Position numbers and translations under genes: made by a program. Positions 53,801 through 62,380 of a DNA stretch of 64,000 nt are shown here, piece after piece; positions within the stretch are counted from its first letter, which is position 1; each line of letters opens with the position of its first letter. The stretch comes from Caballeronia concitans (GTDB lineage: Bacteria; Pseudomonadota; Gammaproteobacteria; Burkholderiales; Burkholderiaceae), in the NCBI RefSeq assembly GCF_001544615.1, contig NZ_FCNV02000003.1, positions 496,001-560,000 on the forward strand, written 5' to 3'. The notes beneath the pieces are model-generated. The model did no database searches. It saw nothing but the letters and a program-made list of their open reading frames with translations, and had not been told where the DNA came from.

Positions 53801-55388
53801 GCAGGAAGCGGACGCTTATCCGGCAAACGGCAATCAGCCGTATGCGCAGCCGGACCCCTACGCCACTTCGCCCTGGCCGATGTCCCCCGCCGCGCGCGAT
53901 GCGCAATCGGGAAGCAATGCAACGCCTTCGACGGGCAAGCGAGCGGCATCGCGCAAGGCGGCAGCAGCGCCGGCATACGGCGGCCAGCAGCCGGCGTATC
54001 AACAACCGTATCAGCCCTATCAACCGTATCCGCAACAGTACGCCCAGCGACCTTACGCCCAGCAGCCCTACATCCCGCAGCCGCCCGCCGGATACGCGCA
54101 GCCGTACTACCCCGCGCAAGCCCAACGCGCCGCGTCCGCCGCCACGATGACCGCCGGCGGCATGCCCGCGCCCGCCGCGCCCGCCAGCGGCATCGCGAAC
54201 TCGCAGACTGCGGGCGTCGCCGAAGAACTCGCGGCGATCAACCGCGAGCAGGCCAGCACGATCTCGGGCGGCGTCACGTTCCGCAGTCGCGATGGCGAAG
54301 ACGGCCTGTCGAACCTGACCGATATCGAAGCGCCCATCGAAGGCCGCATCAAGGCGGGCAACGGACACGTGATCGTGCGCGCGACGCCCGTCACGCTCGA
54401 CGCCGGCACCGCGAGCAGCACGCCGCAAACTTTGTTGCGCTTCGGATCGGGCAACGGCGCGCTCTCGACGCCGCCCGTCAACAATTACGGGTCGCAGACC
54501 GCGACGGGCGTCGGTCTCTCGGTCGGCTATGAGAATCGCCACTTCAAGGGCGATATCGGCACGACGCCGCTCGGCTTTCGCGAGACGAACGTCGTCGGCG
54601 GCGTGCAATATCAGAACGCGATCAGCGACAAGGTGTCGTATTCGATCGCCGTCGCGCGCCGCGCCGTCACCGACAGCCTGCTCTCCTACGCCGGCGCACG
54701 CGATGCCGGCGCGGGCCTCGAATGGGGCGGCGTGACATCGAGCGGCGGCCGCGCGGACCTCGGCTGGGACGACGGCACGAGCGGCGTCTACGTCAACGCG
54801 GCGTTCCAGTATCTCGACGGCCGGCATGTCGCGTCGAACACCGCCGAGAAAGGCGGCGGCGGCGTCTACACGCGCATCCTCAAGGACGCGGACCAGACGC
54901 TGACGGTCGGCGCGAACACGACGCTCATGCACTACAGCAAGAACCTGTCGTACTTCACGTACGGGCAAGGCGGCTACTTCAGCCCGCAGCAGTACGTGAT
55001 CCTCAATTTCCCGGTCGAATACATGGGACGCGCCGGGCTTTTCACCTACGATGTAAAGGGATCGGTGGGCGTGCAGCATTATCGCGAGGACGCGTCGGCG
55101 ATGTTCCCGGCCGGCGTGCCCGACTCCGTCGCCGTGCCGGACGCGAGCGCGCTGGCTTATCCGGGCCAGAGCAAGACCGGCGTGTCGTATTCGCTCAGCG
55201 CGACCGGCGAATATCAGCTCGCGCCGCAGTTGACGTTCGGCGCGACGGCGTCGTTCGGAAACGCGTATCAGTATCGCGATTGGCTGGCGGCGGTGTACGT
55301 GCGATACAGCTTCAACCGGCAGGGCAACGTGCAGCCGCTGTTCCCGCCGCAAGCGTTCAGCTCGCCGTATCTTTCGTTGTCGAATTAA
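50854..55388 (+). pseudogene. bcsC: Cellulose synthase outer-membrane subunit BcsC, frameshifted
   Basis: BcsC carries cellulose through the outer membrane: periplasmic TPR repeats followed by a beta-barrel. The first frame (50854-51429, 191 residues) has the signal peptide (MLMRTRQRIIATMLCAAPAI then VLAQA) and the first TPRs. At 51363-51366 the reading GGCCCGACCAG lacks one base compared with the expected GGC-CTC-GAC-CAG, so the frame ends at 51429. TPR coding resumes in another frame (NADDPRYALAYAQHLTYRDT) and runs to 55388. That part has about 15 TPR units, a Pro/Gln/Tyr-rich linker (53500-54130) and the BcsC barrel. The length of 4,535 bases is one short of a multiple of three. Confidence 0.9.
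53500..54130 (+). repeat. Low-complexity Pro/Gln/Tyr/Gly linker with SAQSG repeats inside bcsC
   Basis: Between the TPR part and the barrel the coding sequence holds an imperfect peptide repeat: DSYGSAQSGG, DAYRSAQSGA and DIYGSAQSGA at about 53620-53780. A Tyr/Pro/Gln-rich stretch (QPAYQQPYQPYQPYPQQYAQ) follows near 53990-54050. DNA copies of TCCGCGCAATCGGG recur about every 65 bases. This is likely an unstructured spacer in the periplasm; repeat slippage could change its length among strains. Confidence 0.8.
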
Positions 55389-55415
55389 TGGACGAAGTGA
55401 TCGGCGAGGATTGCG

Positions 55416-55437
55416 CGATGCCCGCGCGGGCATCGCT
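55416..55437. repeat. Perfect 22-base palindrome between bcsC and the next gene
   Basis: GCGATGCCC and GGGCATCGC flank a central GCGC with no mismatch, 27 bases after the bcsC stop and 18 bases before the phosphoribosyltransferase start. It has no T-run; it may be an mRNA-stabilising hairpin or a Rho-type end signal. Confidence 0.6.
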
Positions 55438-55454
55438 CATACCGAGGACAACCC

Positions 55455-56102
55455 ATGACCTCGACCTTCATCGACCGGCGCGACGCGGGCCGCGAACTCG
55501 CCGCGCTGCTTTCGGCTTACGCCGAGCGTGACGACGTCATCGTGCTCGGCCTGCCGCGCGGCGGCGTGCCGGTCGCGTTCGAAGTCGCGAGCGCGCTCGA
55601 TGCCGCGCTCGACGTCCTCGTGGTCCGCAAGCTCGGCGTTCCGTGGCAGCCGGAACTGGCGATGGGCGCCATCGCGTCCGGCAACGCGTTCTATCTCGAC
55701 GAGCGCATCGTCGACTATGCGGGCGTGTCGAAGACCGCGCTCGATGAAGTCATCGCGAACGAGCGCGCCGAGCTGCAACGGCGCGAGACGCTGTATCGCG
55801 GATCACGTCCGCCGCTCGACGTTGCACGCAAAGTGGCGATCATCGTCGATGACGGCATGGCGACCGGCGCCACGATGAAAGCGGCCGCCATCTCGCTGCG
55901 CAGAGCCCACGCGCCGCCCGCGTCGATCGTCGCGGCCGTGCCGGTTGCGCCGCTGGATTCGGAAGCGCGCGTGGCGGGCGTCGTCGACGAATTCGTGTGC
56001 GTGCTGCGGCCGTATCAGTACCTGGGCGTCGGCCAGTTCTATCTCGACTTCGACCAGACGAGCGACGACGAAGTGCGCGCCCTGCTGAGCCAGCGGCATT
56101 AA
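55455..56102 (+). CDS. Phosphoribosyltransferase family protein
   Basis: The 215-residue protein has the PRPP-binding motif VAIIVDDGMATGATMKAAAI near 121-140 and the N-terminal VLGLPRGGVPVAFEVASALD. It belongs to the type I PRT group of conserved proteins often fused to, or beside, alpha/beta hydrolases, with no proven substrate. GAGGA lies 10 bases before ATG 55455. Its stop overlaps the convergent dehydrogenase gene by four bases. Confidence 0.88.
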   Translation: MTSTFIDRRDAGRELAALLSAYAERDDVIVLGLPRGGVPVAFEVASALDAALDVLVVRKLGVPWQPELAMGAIASGNAFYLDERIVDYAGVSKTALDEVIANERAELQRRETLYRGSRPPLDVARKVAIIVDDGMATGATMKAAAISLRRAHAPPASIVAAVPVAPLDSEARVAGVVDEFVCVLRPYQYLGVGQFYLDFDQTSDDEVRALLSQRH

Positions 56103-58813
56103 CGCGTCCAGGGCGCGTCGCGTTCCGCGTGATCGCGAGCGTACTTGGCGCGCGCATCGGCGAGCAACGCGCGCGGGATCGCGCCGTCGTCCGCGAGCGC
56201 CTTCAGCGCCGCCAGCACGATCGCCACGCGATCCACTTCGAAGAACGCGCGCAACGACTGCCGCGTGTCGCTGCGGCCGAAGCCATCGGTGCCGAGCGTC
56301 ACGTAACGGCGCGGCACGTACGCGCGAATCAGCTCGGGCACGGCGCGCACATAGTCGGTCGCGGCGATCACCGGTCCGCGCGATCCTTCCAGGGCCTGCG
56401 TCACGTACGGCGTGCCGGAATCGTCGGCTAAGCGCGAGAGCCGCTCGCACGCCGCGCCATCGCGATGCAGCTCCGTGTAGCTCGTCACGCTCCACACGGC
56501 GGCGTCGATGTTCCAGTCGGCTTTCAGCATCGCGCGCGCGGCGATCGCTTCGTTCATGATCGCGCCGGAGCCGAGCAATTGCACTTGCGCGGCGGGCGCG
56601 GCGGCATCGTCCTGAATGCGATAGATGCCGCGCAGAATGCCTTCGCGCGTGGACGCGTCGAGCGTCTTGCCGGGCGCGGACGGCTGCGCGTAATTCTCGT
56701 TGCCGACGGTGATGTAGTAGAAGACGTCTTCCTGCCGCTGCATCATCGCCTGCATGCCTTCATCGACGATAGCCGCCACTTCGTACGCGAACGCGGGGTC
56801 ATACGCGCGGCAGTTCGGAATGGTCGATGCCGTCAGGTGGCTCGTGCCGTCCTGATGCTGCAAACCTTCGCCGCCGAGCGTCGTGCGCCCCGCCGTCGCG
56901 CCGATCAGAAAGCCGCGCGAACGCTGGTCCGCCGCCGCGAAAATCAAATCGCCGATGCGCTGGAAGCCGAACATCGAGTAATAGATGTAGAAGGGCAGCA
57001 TCGGCAGGTCGTGGACGCTGTACGACGTCGCCGCCGCGATCCACGATGAAATCGCGCCCGCCTCCGAAATGCCCTCCTCCAGAATCTGCCCGCGCGTGTC
57101 CTCGCGGTAGTAGAGCATCGAACCCATGTCCTCCGGCTCGTACAGCTGGCCGAGCGGCGAATAGATGCCGACCTGCCGGAAGAGATTCGCCATGCCGAAC
57201 GTGCGCGCCTCGTCCGCGACCACGGGCACGATGCGCTGCCCGAGCGTCGCGTCCTTCATGAGGCTGCCGAGCATGCGCACGAACGCCATCGTCGTGGACA
57301 TTTCCTTGCCGGCCGTGTCGATGGCGAACTGCGCCCACGTTTCGAGCGCAGGCGGCACGAGCGATTGCGACGCACGCGCCCGCCGCCGCGGCAGATAACC
57401 GCCCAGCGCCGCGCGCCGTTCGCGCAGATAGCGCATTTCGGGGGCGTCGTCGGCGGGCTTGTAGAACTTCAGTTGCTCGACGTCGGCGTCCGAAAGCGGC
57501 AAACGGAAGCGGTCGCGGAAGGCTTTCAGGTCGTCGAGATCGAGCTTCTTTTGCTGATGCGTCGTCATGCGGCCCTGGCCCACGGTGCCCATGCCGAAGC
57601 CCTTCATCGTCTTGGCGAGGATCACGGTCGGATGGCCCTTGTGCGCCAGCGCCTTCGCGTAGGCCGCGTGCAGCTTGCGCACGTCGTGGCCACCGCGCCG
57701 CAAGCGGTCGATGTCTTCGTCCGACATATGCGCGACGAGCGCCGCCAGTTCGGGATTCTGGCCGAAGAAGCGCTCGCGGTTGTAGCGGCCGTCGTTGGCG
57801 GAAAAGGTCTGGAACTGGCCGTCGACGGTATGGGCGAACGCGCGCAGGAGCGCGCCCGTGCGATCGCGGGCGAAAAGCGCATCCCAGTCCGATCCCCACA
57901 GCACCTTGATGACGTTCCATCCCGCGCCGGTGAACTGCGCTTCGAGTTCATCGACGATGCGGCCGTTGCTGCGCACCGGGCCGTCCAGCCGCTGCAGGTT
58001 GCAGTTGATGACGAACACGAGATTGTCGAGCCGCTCCCGCGACGCCAGCGAGAGCGCGCCGATCGATTCCGGCTCGTCCATTTCGCCATCGCCGAAGAAG
58101 CCCCAGACCTTGCGCCCTTCGGTCTGCTTCAGCCCGCGATTCTGCAAATAGCGCATGAAGCGCGCTTGATAGATCGAATTGATCGGACCGATGCCCATCG
58201 ATCCGGTCGGAAACTGCCAGAAGTCCGGCATCAGCCACGGATGCGGATAGGAGCACAGCCCCGGCCCCGCGATTTCGCGCCGATAGTGGCGCAAGTGGTC
58301 TTCGTCGAGAAAGCTTTCGAGAAACGCGCGCGCATACACGCCCGGCGACGAGTGCGGCTGGAAGTAGACGAGATCGCCGCCGTGGTCGTCGCCGGCGGCG
58401 CGAAAGAAGTGATTGAAGCCGACTTCGAACAGGTCCGCCGCCGACGCGTAACTCGCGATATGGCCGCCCAGCTCGCCATAGGCGCGGTTGGCGCGCACGA
58501 CCATCGCGAGCGCGTTCCAGCGCAGGACGGCCGCGAGTTTCTCTTCGATATCGAGGTTGCCGGGATACGGCGGCTGATTCCCGACGGCGATGGTGTTCGC
58601 GTAAGGCGTCGCCCGCGCCCGCGCCGATTCGACGCCCACCGACAGCGCATGCTCCGCGAGCCGGTCGAACAGATACTGCGCGCGCTCCTTGCCCACGTGC
58701 GCGACGACCGCGTCGAGCGCCTCCAGCCATTCGGCGGTTTCGCCGGGGTCCGTGTCCTCACGGCCTCGCGCGAGAGAAAGAAGCTGGCTGGTCCCGCTCG
58801 ACAAATCCGTCAT
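56099..58813 (-). CDS. Homodimeric pyruvate/2-oxobutyrate dehydrogenase E1 component
   Basis: The 904-residue thiamine-diphosphate enzyme is of the AceE homodimeric type: [20 protein letters not shown], the ThDP-binding GDG ([18 protein letters not shown]) with NCNLQ about 25 residues on, and [20 protein letters not shown]. It stands alone without E2/E3 genes and is divergent from an Lrp-type regulator. That arrangement recalls mdeB-mdeR of Pseudomonas putida, where the E1 acts on 2-oxobutyrate from methionine; no mdeA-like lyase is present here. So either a spare PDH E1 or a 2-oxobutyrate form is possible. ATG 58813 has GGAG upstream; the frame opens to 58852. Confidence 0.88.
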   Translation of the reverse strand: MTDLSSGTSQLLSLARGREDTDPGETAEWLEALDAVVAHVGKERAQYLFDRLAEHALSVGVESARARATPYANTIAVGNQPPYPGNLDIEEKLAAVLRWNALAMVVRANRAYGELGGHIASYASAADLFEVGFNHFFRAAGDDHGGDLVYFQPHSSPGVYARAFLESFLDEDHLRHYRREIAGPGLCSYPHPWLMPDFWQFPTGSMGIGPINSIYQARFMRYLQNRGLKQTEGRKVWGFFGDGEMDEPESIGALSLASRERLDNLVFVINCNLQRLDGPVRSNGRIVDELEAQFTGAGWNVIKVLWGSDWDALFARDRTGALLRAFAHTVDGQFQTFSANDGRYNRERFFGQNPELAALVAHMSDEDIDRLRRGGHDVRKLHAAYAKALAHKGHPTVILAKTMKGFGMGTVGQGRMTTHQQKKLDLDDLKAFRDRFRLPLSDADVEQLKFYKPADDAPEMRYLRERRAALGGYLPRRRARASQSLVPPALETWAQFAIDTAGKEMSTTMAFVRMLGSLMKDATLGQRIVPVVADEARTFGMANLFRQVGIYSPLGQLYEPEDMGSMLYYREDTRGQILEEGISEAGAISSWIAAATSYSVHDLPMLPFYIYYSMFGFQRIGDLIFAAADQRSRGFLIGATAGRTTLGGEGLQHQDGTSHLTASTIPNCRAYDPAFAYEVAAIVDEGMQAMMQRQEDVFYYITVGNENYAQPSAPGKTLDASTREGILRGIYRIQDDAAAPAAQVQLLGSGAIMNEAIAARAMLKADWNIDAAVWSVTSYTELHRDGAACERLSRLADDSGTPYVTQALEGSRGPVIAATDYVRAVPELIRAYVPRRYVTLGTDGFGRSDTRQSLRAFFEVDRVAIVLAALKALADDGAIPRALLADARAKYARDHAERDAPWTR

Positions 58814-58862
58814 GGCACGACTCCGCATATGGGCTGAAATGCTTTCAAGCATATCCAGTTCT

Positions 58863-58888
58863 CGACAAAATATGCGTCTGATTTGTCG
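58863..58888. promoter_or_regulatory. Dyad in the divergent E1-Lrp intergenic region
   Basis: CGACAAA (58863-58869) and TTTGTCG (58882-58888) are exact reverse complements around 12 bases. A second dyad ATGCTT-TC-AAGCAT lies at 58839-58852, 25 bases from the E1 start. The 139-base gap separates the E1 gene from the Lrp-type gene, so these are the likely regulator sites (inference). Confidence 0.5.
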
Positions 58889-58952
58889 GCCGCCGCACTT
58901 TGCGATAGTGTGTTTATTCTGCGAAAACGTCCAAAACCGGAATCTTTACACT

Positions 58953-59483
58953 ATGAGCTCGCAAGCCAGGCAGCGCCTTGATCGCATCGATATCGGCATC
59001 CTCAACCAGTTGCAGCAGAACGCGCGCATCACGAATGCGGAGCTGGCGCGCGCCGTGAATCTGTCGCCGACGCCGTGTTTCAATCGCGTGCGCGCGCTGG
59101 AAAAAGCTGGGCTTTTCCGGCAGCACGTGACGCTGCTGAGCCCGGAAGCGCTGGGCTTGAGCATCAACGTGTTCATTCAGGTGAGTCTGGAAAAGCAGAT
59201 CGAGGACGCGCTGGCCCGCTTCGAGCAGGCAATCAGCGAGCGTCCGGAGGTCATGGAGTGCTATCTGATGACGGGCGATGCCGACTATCTGTTGCGCGTC
59301 GTGCTGCCCGACGTGGCCGCGCTGGAGCGTTTCATTCTGGAACGGCTCACGAAGATGCCGGGGGTATCGAATATCCGTTCGAGCTTTGCGCTCAAGCAGG
59401 TGCGATATAAGACCGCGTTGCCGCTGCCGGCTTCGGGATTGACGCTGCCCAATCTGAAGGACGATGAAACGGACTGGACGTGA
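58953..59483 (+). CDS. Lrp/AsnC family transcription regulator
   Basis: The 176-residue protein begins [20 protein letters not shown], with the Lrp [23 protein letters not shown] near 29-48 and a C-terminal RAM ligand domain ([20 protein letters not shown]). Such proteins sense an amino acid and control a neighbouring catabolic gene. Divergent placement suggests it controls the E1 gene, in the manner of MdeR or BkdR. It is followed at once by a strong hairpin terminator. Confidence 0.92.
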   Translation: MSSQARQRLDRIDIGILNQLQQNARITNAELARAVNLSPTPCFNRVRALEKAGLFRQHVTLLSPEALGLSINVFIQVSLEKQIEDALARFEQAISERPEVMECYLMTGDADYLLRVVLPDVAALERFILERLTKMPGVSNIRSSFALKQVRYKTALPLPASGLTLPNLKDDETDWT

Positions 59484-59498
59484 GGCTTTCGGAAAGCC

Positions 59499-59525
59499 AA
59501 AGGCCTCCGAAAACCGGAGGCCTTT
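59499..59525. terminator. Bidirectional hairpin terminator
   Basis: AAAGGCCTCCG (59499-59509) pairs over 11 bases with CGGAGGCCTTT (59515-59525) around five bases, with T-rich tails in both senses. It lies 15 bases after the Lrp-type stop and 40 bases after the end of the convergent peptide array, so it can serve both. Confidence 0.8.
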
Positions 59526-59538
59526 GACTGGTCAGTCG

Positions 59539-59558
59539 CGCTCTCAATTCAGAGAGCG
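59539..59558 (-). repeat. Hairpin just after the last small peptide gene
   Basis: CGCTCTC (59539-59545) and GAGAGCG (59552-59558) pair exactly around six bases, ending seven bases from the stop of the last peptide gene. It may add to the terminator or protect the peptide mRNA. Confidence 0.55.
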
Positions 59559-59564
59559 GCGGTC

Positions 59565-59684
59565 TTAACCGCCGGCGGAAATGTTGATTTCCACCGTAGT
59601 GTTCGACGAAGACGTACTCGACGCCTTGGCGGTGCCACCAGCGATGTTTGCCTGCACGAGAGCGGCGCGATCGATCTTTTGCAT
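59565..59684 (-). CDS. Short Ser/Thr-rich peptide, paralogue 3 of 3
   Basis: The 39-residue peptide begins MQKIDRAALVQANIAGG and continues TAKASSTSSSNTTVEINISA with a final GG. It has no Cys and no signal peptide. The first 17 residues, ending AGG, are identical to the next copy; the Ser/Thr-rich second half varies. GAGG lies ten bases before the ATG. It is the last of three same-strand copies, followed by a hairpin and a bidirectional terminator. AGG before Thr looks like a double-glycine leader cleavage site, so a secreted or modified peptide is possible. I do not recognise a named family. Confidence 0.7.
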   Translation of the reverse strand: MQKIDRAALVQANIAGGTAKASSTSSSNTTVEINISAGG

Positions 59685-59749
59685 TTGAAAACCTCTTGGT
59701 TGAAGTAACGAACGGGAATGCGAACGCTCGAAGCGAGCGTCTGCGTGGC

Positions 59750-59863
59750 TTAAGCCGTGATGGTGACGCTCACGTTGGTGGTCGACGTGGACGTGCTCGA
59801 CGCCTTGGCGGTGCCACCAGCGATGTTTGCCTGAACGAGTGCGGCGCGATCGATTTTTTGCAT
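59750..59863 (-). CDS. Short Ser/Thr-rich peptide, paralogue 2 of 3
   Basis: The 37-residue peptide starts MQKIDRAALVQANIAGG and continues TAKASSTSTSTTNVSVTITA. The ribosome site is the best of the three (TTTGGAGG, seven bases before ATG). At the DNA level its first 60 bases differ from paralogue 3 at only about three positions, so these two are a recent duplication. The C-terminal pattern N-V-S-V-T-I-T alternates polar and beta-branched residues, as in a beta-strand. Spacer to paralogue 3 is 65 bases. Confidence 0.7.
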   Translation of the reverse strand: MQKIDRAALVQANIAGGTAKASSTSTSTTNVSVTITA

Positions 59864-59915
59864 TTCAGTGCCTCCAAAGGAAAGGATCAAGAACGATGTA
59901 CTGCCAGCCCGAATC

Positions 59916-60065
59916 TCAGGACGGGGGAGGAACGGCACCGCCACCGCCACCACTAGACGTGATCGAGATGCTGACATTCGTGGTCGACGACGAGGAACTC
60001 GACGCCTTTGCCGAACCGCCCGCGACGTTCGAAAGAGCCAGAGCGGCGCGATCGATCTTTTGCAT
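59916..60065 (-). CDS. Short Ser/Thr-rich peptide, paralogue 1 of 3
   Basis: The 49-residue peptide starts MQKIDRAALALSNVAGG and continues SAKASSSSSSTTNVSISITS, then a Gly5 stretch and AVPPPS. It is the most diverged copy and has an extra Gly/Pro tail. GAGG lies eight bases before the ATG; an in-frame ATG five codons earlier (MKRFH) is possible, but the homology starts at MQKIDR. It is the first copy to be transcribed. No maturation enzyme or exporter gene lies beside it on the same strand. Confidence 0.68.
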   Translation of the reverse strand: MQKIDRAALALSNVAGGSAKASSSSSSTTNVSISITSSGGGGGAVPPPS

Positions 60066-60359
60066 GTGAAACCTCTTCATTGAACAAAGTAGCAATGGCG
60101 CGAATATGCCATCGACACGTTCAGCCGATTCAACGTTACATAGCCATCCTAATCGATGACACTTGGCCGAATGACGGAACGGAAAGAAGTCTATCGAAGG
60201 GCAACTGGAAAGCACATGCCGAAAAATCTGAACTATTAGTGACGAAACGCAACTATAGGCGGCGCGCTCCAATGTGCGCTTTCAACGCAAAGCCCGGCGC
60301 TGCGTCGTCCGCGTTTAGATAGCAAAATGAGGCCTCTCGGCAACTTTCGCTCACCGCCC
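60066..60359. other. Intergenic region between the peptide array and the Ap4A phosphorylase-like gene
   Basis: These 294 bases are divergent upstream sequence, somewhat AT-richer than the flanks. I see no further peptide copy and no long frame of quality. They must hold the promoter of the peptide array (minus strand); TTGAAT near 60133 with CATATT near 60108 is too widely spaced to call. Confidence 0.5.
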
Positions 60360-61256
60360 ATGACCTCTCCTTCGCACCCGCGCGCTCCTTCGTGGCAGCG
60401 CATCGTCGAGCAGACGGAACACGCCCTCGCGTGCGGCGCGCTGCGCTCGTTCGATACCGTGCCGCATTTCATCGACGATCACGGCGTGCGTTTTCTCGTG
60501 CGCCAGGCGGCGAATCTCGCGCGCAAGGAAGAAGCCGCGAAGCTCGCGGCCAAATCCGCCGCCGATGCCGCCAGCGAATGGCGCGATCCGTTTTCGCCGT
60601 GCGAGGAAGCGCTGCGCGTCGGCGATATCGGCGAGCGGCACTTTCTGCTGCTCAACAAGTTCAACGTGCTCGCGCATCACCTGCTCATCGTGACGACGGA
60701 CTTCGAGCCGCAAGCCGCCCTGCTCGATGCCGGCGATTTCGCCGCGCTCCTCGCCTGCCTGCGCGAGATCGACGGCCTCGGCTTCTACAACGGCGGAAGC
60801 GTCGCGGGATCGAGCCAGCCGCATAAACATCTGCAGATGGTGCCGCTGCCGCTCGACGGCCATCCGTTGCCGATCGAGCCGCTCATCGAAGCCGCCCGCG
60901 ACGCCGCGCCTTTCCGCGTGCCGCAGTTCACGTTCGCGCACGCGGCGGCGTGGCTCGGCGATACATCGTCGATCGGCGCGGCCGATGCGCTCGGCACGTA
61001 TCGCCGGCTGCTGGACGCAATCGGTATCGAACCGTTCGATGTCGCCGGGGCCGCGCATCAGTCCGCGCCGTACAACCTGCTCGTCACCCGCCGGTGGATG
61101 CTCGCCGTGCCGCGCACCGCGTCCGACGTGGAAGGCGTCGCGATCAATGCGCTCGGTTTCGCGGGATCGCTCTTCGTGCGCGACGACGCGCAGCGCCGCA
61201 TCGCCGAAACGCTCGGGCCGATGACGCTGCTCGCACGCGCATCGCGCCCGGCCTGA
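60360..61256 (+). CDS. Ap4A phosphorylase / ATP adenylyltransferase-like protein
   Basis: The 298-residue protein is of the Apa2 type: FHLLNKFNVLAHH-like sequence (HFLLLNKFNVLAHHLLIVTT), GFYNGGSVAGSSQPHKHLQM with the HxH nucleotidyl-binding site, and AAHQSAPYNLLVTRRWMLAV. Apa2 enzymes split diadenosine tetraphosphate with phosphate to ATP and ADP, or the reverse. ATG 60360 is preferred to 60327, though neither has a clear ribosome site. It is followed 84 bases later by the protease gene in the same direction. Confidence 0.88.
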   Translation: MTSPSHPRAPSWQRIVEQTEHALACGALRSFDTVPHFIDDHGVRFLVRQAANLARKEEAAKLAAKSAADAASEWRDPFSPCEEALRVGDIGERHFLLLNKFNVLAHHLLIVTTDFEPQAALLDAGDFAALLACLREIDGLGFYNGGSVAGSSQPHKHLQMVPLPLDGHPLPIEPLIEAARDAAPFRVPQFTFAHAAAWLGDTSSIGAADALGTYRRLLDAIGIEPFDVAGAAHQSAPYNLLVTRRWMLAVPRTASDVEGVAINALGFAGSLFVRDDAQRRIAETLGPMTLLARASRPA

Positions 61257-61339
61257 GACGTCGTGCGGGCGGGCCGGCGGCCATCTTGAAAAGCCCTGCG
61301 GCGGCCCGCATGTCGGCTCTCACACATTCGGAGTCCGAC

Positions 61340-62380
61340 ATGGGAAGCCGTCCTCGATTCATCGACGATCTTGCGCGCGGCTCGCAAGACGCCGCGTCAT
61401 CCGAGCCGCAGCCGCAGCCGCTCGATGACACCGCCCTGCTCGATGCCTATTCGCGCACCGTGATCGGCGCGCTGGAACGCGTGCAGCAAGCGGTCGTGTT
61501 CATCTCGGTGGAACGCGAACTCGCCGATGCGCGCGGTGCGCGGTGCCCGTCCGGCGGCACCGGCTCGGGCTTCATCTTCACGCCCGACGGCTATCTGCTG
61601 ACCAATAGCCACGTGGTTCACGGCGCGACGCGCATCACCGTGACGCTCGCGGATGGCGCGCGCTTTCACGCCGATCTCGTCGGCGACGATCCCGGCAGCG
61701 ATCTCGCGGTGCTGCGCATCGGATCGCCGGAGCCGCTGCCGCACGTCGAACTGGGCGATTCGGGCAGCCTGCGCGTCGGCCAGATCGCGATCGCGGTCGG
61801 CAATCCGCTCGGGCTCGCGCAGACGGTCACGACGGGCGTCGTGTCGGCGCTCGGCCGCTCGCTGCGATCCAACTCGGGCCGCATGATCTACGACGTCATT
61901 CAGACCGATGCCGCGCTCAATCCCGGCAACTCGGGCGGCCCGCTCATCAATTCGGCGGGACAGGTGATCGGCGTCAACACGGCGATCATCTCGGGCGCGC
62001 AGGCCATTTCCTTCGCCACCGCGATCGATACGGCGAAGTGGGTCATCATGCAGATCTTCGCTTACGGCCGCGTGCGGCGCGCGTATATCGGCGTGGCGGG
62101 CACGACCGCGCCGGTCTCGCGGCGCGTGCAGCGTTTCTTCGGACTCGCGGTATCGAGCGCGGTGCACGTGATGGAAGTCGTCAAGGGAAGTCCCGCTGCG
62201 GCAGGTGGACTGCGCGCGGGCGACCGGATCGTGGCGGTGGACGGCGTCGATGTCGATACCGTCGATGGCCTGCAGCGCGCGCTCGATGCGTCGCGGATCG
62301 ATCGCGCGGTGAAGGTCGCGGTGCTGCGCGGATCGCAGATGCTGGATATTGAAGTGACGCCGGTCGAACAGACGGGATAA
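61340..62380 (+). CDS. HtrA/DegP-like serine protease without visible signal peptide
   Basis: The 346-residue protein has a trypsin-like domain with the catalytic triad: His in LLTNSHVVHGATRITVTLAD, Asp in DDPGSDLAVLRIG and Ser in NPGNSGGPLINSAGQVIGVN. One PDZ domain follows (VVKGSPAAAGGLRAGDRIVA, VDGVDVDTVDGL). Unlike DegP/DegQ/DegS, the N-terminus (MGSRPRFIDDLARGSQDAAS) shows neither signal peptide nor membrane anchor, so it may stay in the cytoplasm. GGAG lies nine bases before ATG 61340. Confidence 0.9.
   Translation: MGSRPRFIDDLARGSQDAASSEPQPQPLDDTALLDAYSRTVIGALERVQQAVVFISVERELADARGARCPSGGTGSGFIFTPDGYLLTNSHVVHGATRITVTLADGARFHADLVGDDPGSDLAVLRIGSPEPLPHVELGDSGSLRVGQIAIAVGNPLGLAQTVTTGVVSALGRSLRSNSGRMIYDVIQTDAALNPGNSGGPLINSAGQVIGVNTAIISGAQAISFATAIDTAKWVIMQIFAYGRVRRAYIGVAGTTAPVSRRVQRFFGLAVSSAVHVMEVVKGSPAAAGGLRAGDRIVAVDGVDVDTVDGLQRALDASRIDRAVKVAVLRGSQMLDIEVTPVEQTG

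Noticed and set aside
53784-55433. 549-codon minus-strand frame opposite the bcsC barrel
   Set aside because: Same reasons: shadow frame over a recognised coding region.
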